Shown in pieces: positions 53,379-61,149 of a stretch of DNA of 64,000 nucleotides. This stretch comes from CAYJGJ01 sp964367585 (GTDB taxonomy: Bacteria > Bacillota > Clostridia > Peptostreptococcales > Anaerovoracaceae). The notes beneath the pieces were generated by a model. The model was not told the origin of the DNA. It saw only the letters and a list, made by a program, of their open reading frames with translations, and did no database searches. The translations under genes were made by a program, and so were the position numbers. Numbering within the stretch: the first letter of the stretch is position 1; every line of letters starts with the position of its first letter. The stretch spans positions 614,138 to 678,137 of the forward strand of contig CAYIYH010000001.1 in the NCBI GenBank assembly GCA_964367585.1, read 5' to 3'.

Positions 53379-54870
53379 ACCCAATCGCCCCCAGGTTCTT
53401 CTTAATTTCATTTTCAAGTTCGTGCGACTTTTCAAACAGATCAGACAGTTCTCCAGTAAGCCTTGTCATTTTTTCATCAAATGGCTCCGTATCTTCTTCC
53501 TGCTCCTCTATCCCAACATATCGACCAGGAGTTAATATAAAATCTTGCTTTTCAATTTCACTTGTTTCAATAACAGCACAAAAACCTTTTAAATCTTCTA
53601 AATTTCCATCCACAAAAGCGTTATATGTATCTGCGATTTTAGCAATATCGTCATCGGTCATTTCACGGAGTTTACGAGTTACCATAGTACCCATTTTTCG
53701 TGCATCTATGAACAGAGTTTTCCCGTTTTGTCGCTTGTTTTTTGCTAAAAACCAAAGGGATACTGGTATCTGTGTAGAGTAGAATAGTTGTGTCGGCATT
53801 GCAATAATACATTCTACAAGGTCAGCATTAATTATATTTTTACGAATCTCTCCCTCTCCACCAGTCTGTGATGAAAGCGAGCCATTGGCAAGTACCATAC
53901 CGATTTTTCCGTTTGGCGCTAAGTGGTGTATCATATGTTGTAGCCAAGCAAAGTTTGCGTTTCCATTTGGTGGTGTACCATATTGCCAACGAACATCTTC
54001 AGTTAGCTTATCACCTCCCCAGTTAGAAATGTTAAAAGGTGGATTTGCTAGAATATAATCAGCTTTTAATTGTGGATGCAAATCATTGAAAAAAGTATCG
54101 GCGTGATTTTTACCTAAATCTGCTTCAATACCACGAATAGCAAGGTTCATTTGTGCCATTTTCCAAGTAGTTGGGTTACTATCTTGTCCGTAAACAGAAA
54201 TATTTCCGATATTTCCACCATGGCTTTCGATGAATTTTGCCGATTGAACAAACATACCACCACTACCACAAGCAGGGTCGTAAACTCTGCCGTTATAGGG
54301 TTGTATCACCTCTACTAATGTTTTAACCACACAAGCAGGAGTATAGAATTCTCCCGCGTTTTTACCTTCTTGCGAAGCAAAATTTGATAAACAATATTCA
54401 TAGGCACGGCCTAAAATATCTTTACTATTGCCATGCTCAATCATTTTAATGTTTGTAAAAAGATCTACTACTTCGCCTAAGCGCCTCTTATCAAGTTCTG
54501 GTCTTGCAAAATTTTTAGGCAAAATATCTCTAAGTCTTTTGTTTTCTTTTTCGATAGACCTCATAGCCTCGTCAATAACTGTACCAATCTCAGCAGTATG
54601 AGCAGCAATAGAAATTACCGACCAACGCGCATTCTCAGGAACGAAGAAAATACCATCTGAAGTATATTCATCTATGTCTTCCTCAAAGCCATCACCTTCC
54701 GCTACAAGATCATTGTATTTTGTTTCAAACCTATCCGATATGTATTTCAAAAATATAAGCCCCAATATTACCGATTTATATTCTGAAGCATCTAAGTTGC
54801 CACGCAAAGCATCTGCTGCTTCCCAAAGCTGTTTTTCAAAACCAATACTACTTGAATTAATCTCAGCCAT
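53368..54870 (-). CDS. hsdM: Type I restriction enzyme, M (N6-adenine methylase) subunit
   Basis: 500 residues. Methylase motifs are GRVYDPACGSGGMFV (SAM site) and ILANPPFNISNWGG (catalytic NPPF, about residue 280). The N-terminal HsdM helical domain is present (LWEAADALRGN). GGAGG lies about 9 bases before the ATG. It opens the six-gene unit hsdM-hsdS-DUF3644-hsdR-338-residue unknown-zinc ribbon. Confidence 0.96.
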   Translation of the reverse strand: MAEINSSSIGFEKQLWEAADALRGNLDASEYKSVILGLIFLKYISDRFETKYNDLVAEGDGFEEDIDEYTSDGIFFVPENARWSVISIAAHTAEIGTVIDEAMRSIEKENKRLRDILPKNFARPELDKRRLGEVVDLFTNIKMIEHGNSKDILGRAYEYCLSNFASQEGKNAGEFYTPACVVKTLVEVIQPYNGRVYDPACGSGGMFVQSAKFIESHGGNIGNISVYGQDSNPTTWKMAQMNLAIRGIEADLGKNHADTFFNDLHPQLKADYILANPPFNISNWGGDKLTEDVRWQYGTPPNGNANFAWLQHMIHHLAPNGKIGMVLANGSLSSQTGGEGEIRKNIINADLVECIIAMPTQLFYSTQIPVSLWFLAKNKRQNGKTLFIDARKMGTMVTRKLREMTDDDIAKIADTYNAFVDGNLEDLKGFCAVIETSEIEKQDFILTPGRYVGIEEQEEDTEPFDEKMTRLTGELSDLFEKSHELENEIKKNLGAIGYEL

Positions 54871-54907
54871 AATAATATACCTCCATGATATACGTGTTTA
54901 CATGCAT

Positions 54908-54916
54908 AGTATAACA
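54908..54916 (-). promoter_or_regulatory. Extended -10 promoter of the hsd operon
   Basis: On the minus strand TGT-TATACT forms an extended -10 box about 40 bases before the hsdM start. No good -35 is visible, as is usual for extended -10 promoters. The rest of the region 54871-55193 is AT-rich and shows no gene. Confidence 0.45.
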
Positions 54917-55193
54917 CAATTTATGCTCAATTTTGCATATATTTTTCCTTGTTTTGGCCTTCATCGCATATCGCGTAAATATCAAGCGCTGCATGATTTT
55001 TTTGATTTTCTAGTAAATTCTGTACTATTACATATGCTCGTCATATCGCTGATTTGCCTGGAACTCAGTTAAATACTGCAAGACAAAAATCTATTTTACC
55101 TTACAAGTCTTTTATAATTTATTGTCCTTGACTTACATGTAGTGCATAAATTTAACTGATGCATAATTAGTAGAAATATTTTTACTACTAATA

Positions 55194-55222
55194 TTGACAA
55201 GTCGACTTTTTGATGTTATCAT
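55194..55222 (+). promoter_or_regulatory. Sigma-70-type promoter of the DUF2089 gene
   Basis: TTGACA (55194-55199), a spacer of 17 bases and TATCAT (55217-55222). The -35 box is perfect. The gene begins at 55303 after AGGAGG. It points away from the hsd operon. Confidence 0.75.
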
Positions 55223-55302
55223 GTAATTACAGTATGAATTAGTCGAGACAGTGCATTAGATTCTTAGTCTCAATTTTGATTATTTAATATAGGAGGTATA
55301 GT

Positions 55303-56031
55303 ATGAATGAAATACTAACTACTTGCCCAATATGCGACGGAGGACTTAACATCAGTGCGTTTACTTGTTCGGATTGTGGGCTAACTTTGCAAAAAAACTT
55401 TAAACTAAACAGATTTAATTATTTGACAAATGAAGAAATGCGATTCTTATGTAGCTTTCTAGTAAATCAAGGTAATTTCTCAATGGTACAAGCCGAATTA
55501 GAACTTACGTATATTCAAGCAAAAAAAACTATGCAAAATTTACTTCAGGTACTAGAATTGTCTCCTAATCATTCAGATGCAAATCAAATCAATCTTTCAA
55601 AATTGGAATTTGAAGAAAACAGTACTTTAGCATCTGATATTGTAAAAAAAGCGCTGTACTCCAATGGAGGCAAATTAACTGTAGAGTCTTTACAAAAAAA
55701 GACATATGAAATTATCGCACAAGACGACGGTGAAAGATTCTATTGCTCGCAATTGCCTTTCCAACCTGAGTATACTATTTTCAATTTAATGGTAGAATGT
55801 ATTGATAAAAACGGTGGAAGTGCGAGAAAGGGAAATAGTCGTAATTATAAAATGGGAGATCCCGTGTGTGATGACAGTACACTTGTAGGCTATTTAGGAA
55901 AACACTATTTTGGAAAAACAGACGGCGAATCTACGCTTGATCCGATTTTTATTCTTGCGTCTATATTAAACCACGTGGGAGTTGCAGAAAATTGTTTAGG
56001 TTATGTGAAATTAAAGGAGGATACAATATGA
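55303..56031 (+). CDS. DUF2089-type zinc-ribbon/HTH protein with extra C-terminal domain
   Basis: 242 residues. The N-terminus is a zinc ribbon (CPICDGGLNISAFTCSDCG) followed by a helix-turn-helix (LNRFNYLTNEEMRFLCSFLVNQGNFSMVQAEL), as in DUF2089. Residues 95-242 form a further domain that I do not recognise, with GESTLDPIFILASILNHVG near its end. It may be a transcriptional regulator. It lies divergent to hsdM and its stop overlaps the start of the next gene (ATATG with TGA). A broken partial copy of it lies at 57885-57939. Confidence 0.7.
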   Translation: MNEILTTCPICDGGLNISAFTCSDCGLTLQKNFKLNRFNYLTNEEMRFLCSFLVNQGNFSMVQAELELTYIQAKKTMQNLLQVLELSPNHSDANQINLSKLEFEENSTLASDIVKKALYSNGGKLTVESLQKKTYEIIAQDDGERFYCSQLPFQPEYTIFNLMVECIDKNGGSARKGNSRNYKMGDPVCDDSTLVGYLGKHYFGKTDGESTLDPIFILASILNHVGVAENCLGYVKLKEDTI

Positions 56032-56965
56032 ACAACTACGCACCATTAAAAGAATTTTTTAATAATTGTCCCGAAAACAGAATAGAACTTACATTTAATA
56101 ATATCGAAAAAATAATACCATATAAACTACCTGTTAGTGCCCATAAATACAGTGCTTGGTGGTCAGGAAACGGACATCCACATTGCGATAGTTGGATTAG
56201 CGCGGGATTTAAAGTAAAGGCGGATAGAACAAATAAAACTGCTACATTTTATAGAGATAGCAGTTCTGAAACATTTAACCCATCAGCTAAAAGAGTTTCT
56301 AAAATAGAGACAGTACCTAAGATAAATGCTACTTGCGAGTCCGATAACGACACGACATCTAATAATGTACAGAAAAATGAAAACAAATTAACAATTAATG
56401 GATATACTTTTGACAAAACAGATTTTGAGGTTGAGAAAAGCGATATAAAAATACGTTTCTTGAGTACAATAAATACACTGTATTAGATATGCTTAATAAG
56501 GATAAATTTAATACGTTAAAACAAGAAGTATCAAGCCAATATAGTCATATGATGAACGAAAATATCGCCGATTTCCTTAAATATCTATTATAACATAATG
56601 ATAAGTTGTATTTAAAGTTTCTAAATAAAAATGGAGCTGATAATTTTTGTATCTTTCACCTGAAAGACAAGTCAATCTTTAATAAAAAGGGACTGTATTT
56701 ATATACGCTCGACGATGCCTTAGTGTATGTTGGTAGATGTAAGGATAATTTTGCAAATAGATTTAATATGAACTACGGGAAAATCAGTCCTAAGAATTGC
56801 TTTAAAGATGGACAATCAACAAACACGCATATAAATTCATTGATGAACAAATACCACGATAGAATTGATATTTACATTCTCACATTAAATGATGATAGTG
56901 AAATTGAACAATTAGAAAAAACATTGATAGAATCGTATAATCCAAAATGGAATAGAAAAAGATAA
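56028..56965 (+). pseudogene. Broken DUF7662/GIY-YIG nuclease-like gene
   Basis: The 5' part (56028-56434) encodes a DUF7662-like domain (LTFNNIEKIIPYKLPVSAHKYSAWWSG...HPHCDSWISAGF). A one-base loss in the AAAA run at 56435-56438 shifts the frame. The new frame (RYKNTFLEYNKYTV...) runs to an in-frame TAA at 56591-56593 and then continues to 56965. That last part is a GIY-YIG-type domain (GLYLYTLDDALVYVGRCKDNF...). Two defects make loss of function likely. Alternatively the 3' part may be translated alone from the TTG at 56606, but no ribosome site is seen. GIY-YIG domains act as nucleases, so it could once have been part of the defence island. Confidence 0.75.
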
Positions 56966-56992
56966 TCTCACGCAATTCAGAGGAAGATTAGG

Positions 56993-57094
56993 GTGTATAA
57001 ATTGCTAAGTACAAAACGATTAAATAGTAGAGAAGTTGAAGAATCCGACATAGAAGAAATCATTGCAATCGAAAGCGACGAGGAAAACAGGTAG
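56993..57094 (+). other. Possible 33-residue frame after the GIY-YIG remnant
   Basis: A GTG at 56993 follows AGAGGAAG by about 5 bases. The product is charged (NSREVEESDIEE...). It is in the same frame as the GIY-YIG part, past its stop. It may be a remnant tail rather than a gene. The region to 57312 otherwise holds only a short repeat copy. Confidence 0.2.
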
Positions 57095-57128
57095 AAGAGG
57101 ATATTTAGACCAAATCATATATTCAATA

Positions 57129-57158
57129 TTAAGCAGTGAATACTACAGCAATTAACTA
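57129..57158 (+). repeat. Short dispersed repeat, copy 1
   Basis: The segment TTAAGCAGTGAATACTACAG with CAATTAACTAC matches 59417-59446 with about five differences in 31 bases. It is followed by AGTCCGCGCAA, which recalls the hairpin repeat family. Confidence 0.45.
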
Positions 57159-57312
57159 CTAGTCCGCGCAATGGGTGTAAGGATTAGCCACATGCTGTAT
57201 ATATCGTTTATTATTATGTTCGTTAACTAGACTTTTGACAAACTTGGTCGATATTATAGTTAAAGGAATCGTTTTCAGTGAGATTATCCTCACAGAGAAT
57301 AGGGAGAATTTT

Positions 57313-57906
57313 ATGAAAGTAAGCGGATACTCAAGTATACTTCGATACAATAAGACTACGACACCAATCAACAATAATAAAAAAACTGTTTCAACTGATA
57401 AAGCAAATAAAACAAGCTCTACTGATAAAACTATAATAAATAACGAAAAAATAAAAGTCAGTAAAACTTCAAAAGATTCTCTCATACCGGATTGGATGGA
57501 CGAAAAGGTTAAGGAGATGGCAAAAGAAGATTTCAAAAATGGTGTTTATATGGATATGGAATTTCGAAATATGCGAATGTCATATATGCGAAAAAACATA
57601 TCGCCGGATAGGGCCGCTGCAATCGCAAAGGTAACACCACTTATGAGTAGGGCTCAGCCTTTTGATGAATTTGACTTTCTTCTTTCTATGCTTGGTGGTA
57701 AAGATTATAGAGCAACCATTTCGATTGGTGCATCGGGAGGCAAGTATGTTCAACTGTATGATGAAAATGGTGAGGACATAGGTGGCTATAGTCCAAGCAG
57801 TGGTTGGGTAGAAACAAGTACGAAAGACGAGATTGCATATTATGATGGATTATCAAATATGTATGCTGCGGCGTGGGACGATGCAAAAAAAAGCGCTGTA
57901 CTCTAA
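57313..57906 (+). CDS. Unknown protein with chimeric C-terminus
   Basis: 197 residues. The N-terminus (MKVSGYSSILRY) is followed by a low-complexity T/N/K/S stretch (about 14-55), then a folded-looking region (PDWMDEKVKEMAKEDFKNGVYMDMEFRNMRMSYMRKNISP) and GYSPSSGWVE. AGGGAG before the ATG at 57313 fixes the start. I do not recognise the family. The last codons (KKSAVL) derive from DNA that matches an internal part of the DUF2089 gene, so the natural C-terminus has been lost or replaced. A deleted copy of the same gene lies at 63576-63666. Confidence 0.6.
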   Translation: MKVSGYSSILRYNKTTTPINNNKKTVSTDKANKTSSTDKTIINNEKIKVSKTSKDSLIPDWMDEKVKEMAKEDFKNGVYMDMEFRNMRMSYMRKNISPDRAAAIAKVTPLMSRAQPFDEFDFLLSMLGGKDYRATISIGASGGKYVQLYDENGEDIGGYSPSSGWVETSTKDEIAYYDGLSNMYAAAWDDAKKSAVL

Positions 57907-57939
57907 TGGCAGAAAATTGCTTAGGTTATGTTAAATTAG
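57885..57939 (+). pseudogene. Remnant of a second DUF2089 gene copy
   Basis: 57885-57909 (AAAAAAAGCGCTGTACTCTAATGG region) matches 55644-55667, and 57910-57939 (CAGAAAATTGCTTAGGTTATG...) matches 55985-56013, each with one to three differences. The stretch between them in the parent (about 317 bases) is missing. The remnant supplies the stop codon of the gene at 57313. Confidence 0.75.
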
Positions 57940-58010
57940 CAGATTGCTTTATGGAAACGCTCCACTATCGGTTTTTATGCCATTTACACTAGTTATGAGT
58001 TCTGAAAAAT

Positions 58011-59237
58011 TCATAAAATCGAAACCGAAATGAATGAATTTTTATCGTCGATTGGGACGCTTCTCTCACACATGCAAACTATTCCACCGTGTCCAACGGA
58101 TTCGTTTACTTTCTTTAGAACATCAAACTTTTTCACCTCACGACTGTCCGGCAGTCCCGATTTTTTTATCTCTATCGGGCAGATAGTATTTCCAAGTGAT
58201 ACAAGCATATCGATTTCCTTTGCATTTGAATCACGGTAATAATAAAAATCAACAGCCACACCACTGCTTAAATAGTTTTTAAATATTTCCATCACGACGA
58301 AGTTTTCGAAATATTTTCCACTTGCTGCACCGTTCATAAGTGTTTCTTTAGTAAGCCACATAGATAGATACGCGCATAGTCCCGTGTCGCAAAAATATAG
58401 CTTACTCGTTTTTGTCAAACGCTTCAGATGGTTGTTAAAATAAGGCTTTAGCAAATATATTATGCCCATTCCCTCTAGTAATTTCAGCCATTCCTTCGCG
58501 GTGGTCTGAGCTATCTCGGCGGAATCTGCCAAGGTTTTATAATTCACCTGCTCCGCTACCAGCGATGCACAGGCAGTCAAAAATCTTCTAAACTTTAAAG
58601 TATCTATCACCCCGCCAAGCTGTGCGACATCACGCATAAGGTGTGTGTCGACATATGCGTTGAAAAATTCATGCTTAAGGTTGTCTGTCGCCTTTTGTAT
58701 CGTCGGCATTCCACCTTTCCAAATGTGCTCATATAATTCATTCAAACTGATTGGCACAGCTATTTTTTCGCGTTTTTTTAGACAGTTCGGCGAAAAATCC
58801 AATAAGTCAGAATAATTAATCCCCGACAGTTCCTGTCTTGACAGACTGTGCAATGACAAAATCCCGATACGTCCTGCGAGTGATTCTCGGACATTTTTCA
58901 TCATACTAAATTGTTGTGAACCAGTGAGCCAAAACAAGCCCGCTTCTTCACTGTTGTCACAGATAATTTTAATCTGAGGAAATAGCTCTGGCGCATACTG
59001 AACCTCGTCAATAATAATAGGCGGTTGATATTTTTGAAAAAACAGCACCGGGTCTCGCTTTGCAAGTTCCCTATCCATAAGGTCGTCGAGTGTAACATAG
59101 CTTCGATTTGTATCTTTTGCTAGGTTTTTTAGCATTGTAGTTTTACCCACCTGCCTCGCACCTGTGACCAAAATAGCCTTGAAAAATTCGTTCATCTCCA
59201 TGAACTTCTCTTCAATATTTCTTTTTATATATTCCAT
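58011..59237 (-). CDS. AAA ATPase with DUF4143 domain
   Basis: 408 residues. Walker A GARQVGKTT (about 27-35), Walker B PPIIIDEVQYAPELFP and sensor LTGSQQFSMMK form the N-terminal AAA domain. The C-terminal DUF4143 part carries YYRDSNAKEIDMLVSLG, which resembles a PD-(D/E)xK nuclease core. Such proteins are common in accessory DNA of anaerobes and their role is unclear. GGAGGG precedes the ATG. The gene is convergent with the plus-strand unknown gene and flanked by dispersed repeats. Confidence 0.9.
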   Translation of the reverse strand: MEYIKRNIEEKFMEMNEFFKAILVTGARQVGKTTMLKNLAKDTNRSYVTLDDLMDRELAKRDPVLFFQKYQPPIIIDEVQYAPELFPQIKIICDNSEEAGLFWLTGSQQFSMMKNVRESLAGRIGILSLHSLSRQELSGINYSDLLDFSPNCLKKREKIAVPISLNELYEHIWKGGMPTIQKATDNLKHEFFNAYVDTHLMRDVAQLGGVIDTLKFRRFLTACASLVAEQVNYKTLADSAEIAQTTAKEWLKLLEGMGIIYLLKPYFNNHLKRLTKTSKLYFCDTGLCAYLSMWLTKETLMNGAASGKYFENFVVMEIFKNYLSSGVAVDFYYYRDSNAKEIDMLVSLGNTICPIEIKKSGLPDSREVKKFDVLKKVNESVGHGGIVCMCERSVPIDDKNSFISVSIL

Positions 59238-59317
59238 AGCTATTATCCCTCCCGCAAATAATTATGCATATATAGGATGCAATTACATTTTATCATATAT
59301 TTGGCTATTTTGTCAAT

Positions 59318-59405
59318 CTGAAATTGCACAATTAGCCCGTGCCGAAGACTGTAAACTGGCACGAGAGGCGATTAGCTTCTCAGAGCTTTAGTGGGAAATT
59401 AAGTC
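59318..59405 (+). repeat. Dispersed hairpin repeat, copy B
   Basis: It has GCACAATTAGCCCGTGCCG, the perfect stem CGTGCC/GGCACG (59338-59343/59358-59363), the stem GAGAGGC/GCTTCTC (59363-59369/59375-59381, one G-U pair) and GTGGGAAATTAAGTC. It matches 8125-8205 of copy A closely. The pairing is kept while bases differ. Confidence 0.7.
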
Positions 59406-59416
59406 GGTATAAAATG

Positions 59417-59446
59417 TTAAGTAGTGAATATTGCATCAATTAGCTA
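59417..59446 (+). repeat. Short dispersed repeat, copy 2
   Basis: TTAAGTAGTGAATATTGCAT with CAATTAGCTAC matches 57129-57158. It is followed by two GTCGACT-bearing segments (GTTGGTCGACTACCGTGCAA and GGTTAGTCGACTGCTG, about 59490-59528) that repeat each other. There is no gene in 59238-59631 apart from the promoter. Confidence 0.45.
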
Positions 59447-59533
59447 CAATATATGCAATAGCATGTAAGGGCTAGGCGCTTACTGTGCAAAAGTTGGTCG
59501 ACTACCGTGCAAGGGTTAGTCGACTGCTGTTAC

Positions 59534-59562
59534 TTTACAAAATTAAAAATATATGCTATTAT
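59534..59562 (+). promoter_or_regulatory. Sigma-70-type promoter of the lipoprotein gene
   Basis: TTTACA (59534-59539), a spacer of 17 bases and TATTAT (59557-59562). The start codon is 70 bases downstream, after AAGGAG. Confidence 0.6.
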
Positions 59563-59631
59563 TCGATCATGTTTTCAACTCAAAACACGATTATTATGAA
59601 ATATATTTAAGAGTACTAATAAGGAGAAAAA

Positions 59632-60168
59632 ATGAAAAAACTATTATCTATTTTATTAATGGTAGTTATGATGATTGCTCTCGTTTCTTGCGGGAGCGAG
59701 GAAACTGAAGCGACTAATCCAACTGAGGGTGAAAATAATAGCGCACCTGAAAGAATATCCAGTGAAGGTCTTCTTGAAAAAGTCCTAAATGACGACGGTT
59801 CTATGACGCTCATATTTACCGGTGAGCCGTATGAAAAATTGGTAGAAGAAAAAGAGAACTTCGATATGTCAAACACTTTCGGTTTAGACATAGGAGCTAG
59901 GCTATTTGACGCAGACGATAACGAATTAGGAGTCTTTTATTACGGCATCTTCCCCGACTACGACGAAGCATATTACACTCTTGAAAACGGTAATTTCCTT
60001 AGGTCGACATATGGAGAAGGAATCGACTTTGAGTTAACAGAGGAAAGTGTGGCGATAACAATAGTTTCAGATGAAATTGAGGATGTTTATAACCAGACTA
60101 CTCATGCAAAAATAACAGTTTCCACGCAAGATTTTGACGTGGTATACAGTCAAGAAGTCGAATTTTAA
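59632..60168 (+). CDS. Small lipoprotein of unknown function
   Basis: 178 residues. A lysine-led signal peptide ends in the lipobox LVSC (Cys20), so it is anchored to the outer face of the membrane. An acidic linker (about 22-45) is followed by a beta-rich domain with no family that I can name (DDGSMTLIFTGEPYEKLVEE, FDVVYSQEVEF). AAGGAG precedes the ATG, and a terminator follows, so it is a single-gene unit. Confidence 0.85.
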   Translation: MKKLLSILLMVVMMIALVSCGSEETEATNPTEGENNSAPERISSEGLLEKVLNDDGSMTLIFTGEPYEKLVEEKENFDMSNTFGLDIGARLFDADDNELGVFYYGIFPDYDEAYYTLENGNFLRSTYGEGIDFELTEESVAITIVSDEIEDVYNQTTHAKITVSTQDFDVVYSQEVEF

Positions 60169-60223
60169 AATTCTACGCATAAACAGCTGAAAATTTCTAC
60201 CTGGCATATGCAAAAACGAATTA

Positions 60224-60278
60224 AAAGAAACCTTGTAACCATTAAACTCATATTGGGTGCAAGGTTTTCTTTGTTTTT
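60224..60278 (+). terminator. Rho-independent terminator after the lipoprotein gene
   Basis: AAAGAAACCTTG (60224-60235) pairs with CAAGGTTTTCTTT (60260-60272), with one unpaired base, and inner ACC/GGG pairs. TTTGTTTTT follows. Confidence 0.75.
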
Positions 60279-60298
60279 AATCTACAAAAACAACACTA

Positions 60299-60817
60299 TC
60301 ACCCTAGTACATTCCTAATCTCGCATGCTATTTTTTCGCTTTCAAACAAGTGCACGAAGTGATTACATTCTAGATTTACCACTTTTGCATCAGGCAGTTT
60401 TTTTATCACCTCTCCATATACTTTTAAATACAGCGTTTTTTCTATTCCTGTATCAGAACCATTAGAAACAAATAGCAGCATAGGTGCCTTTGGCGCTGGC
60501 AGGGCAGCCACTATTTCGATATTTTCTTTCAGATATATCGCTTCATTTATCATGTCTTTGCTCATTGTTTTTTCGAAAAATAATTCTTTATATAGCACTT
60601 TTTCTTCAATACTAAGATTTCCATACTTCATCGTCTCATTATCTGCAAGTTTTGGAAATAGGCGTGCCAGTTTACTCCTAATTGCTATCCCCATAAAACC
60701 GCCAAAAGACTACCCCACAAACCAAACTTCTTTATTCAAATGTATAATTAATTTATAAATTGCCTCGGCAAGCAATTTGTTATTATGATAAGAAAACACA
60801 GTCCCGTTTAATTCAAT
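60299..60817 (-). pseudogene. Alpha/beta hydrolase remnant with stop before the nucleophile
   Basis: The frame reads VWFVG, then TAG at 60710-60712, then SFGGFMG, so the nucleophile elbow GxSxG has a stop in place of its second residue. The downstream part (from 60694) retains the C-terminal half with the catalytic-His region CNHFVHLFESE. The N-terminal third is absent: the frame closes at a TAA just before 60817. It is a dead gene. Confidence 0.75.
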
Positions 60818-60988
60818 TTAGCTTTTTGCAAAGAATTATAAAATATTTTTTAATCATTTAAACTAAGTTTAAAGTTAGGAGTATATAATAAACTTATAAG
60901 CACAAAAATAGATTAGATATGCTACAATCAAATTTAAATATAAAAAATCTTACCTAAAACTTAGGTGCCAAAAATTTAATCTTTAATT

Positions 60989-61110
60989 TTAAATCGAGGC
61001 TAAGGAACTAATGTGCTTGCACGGTTAGTCCGTGCAAAAGACTGCAACCCGACACGAGAAGCGATTAGCAACCTATAGGGGAGAGGGACATCGTGCCGTG
61101 GTTATATTAG
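60989..61110 (+). repeat. Dispersed hairpin repeat, copy C
   Basis: It starts TTTAAATCGAGGCTAAGG, contains the perfect stem TTGCACGG/CCGTGCAA (61017-61024/61030-61037) with loop TTAGT, then AAAGACTGCAACCCGACACG, AGAAGCGATTAGC, and ends GGGACATCGTGCCGTGG-TTATATTA. It lies just ahead of the glycosyltransferase fusion gene, so it would be in its leader if transcription starts upstream. 60818-60988 shows no gene. Confidence 0.7.
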
Positions 61111-61149
61111 GAAAACATAGAAATCGTACTTGAACTTAAGGAGGTTTAT

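Noticed and set aside
57160..57200. Possible attachment site or integrase junction near the accessory island
   Set aside because: No integrase or recombinase gene is visible in the window and no direct repeat flanks the island, so a mobile element boundary cannot be supported.
59164..59391. Open frame of 75 codons across the 5' end of the AAA ATPase and repeat copy B
   Set aside because: It runs opposite the ATPase and through the repeat. No ribosome site or family similarity is seen.
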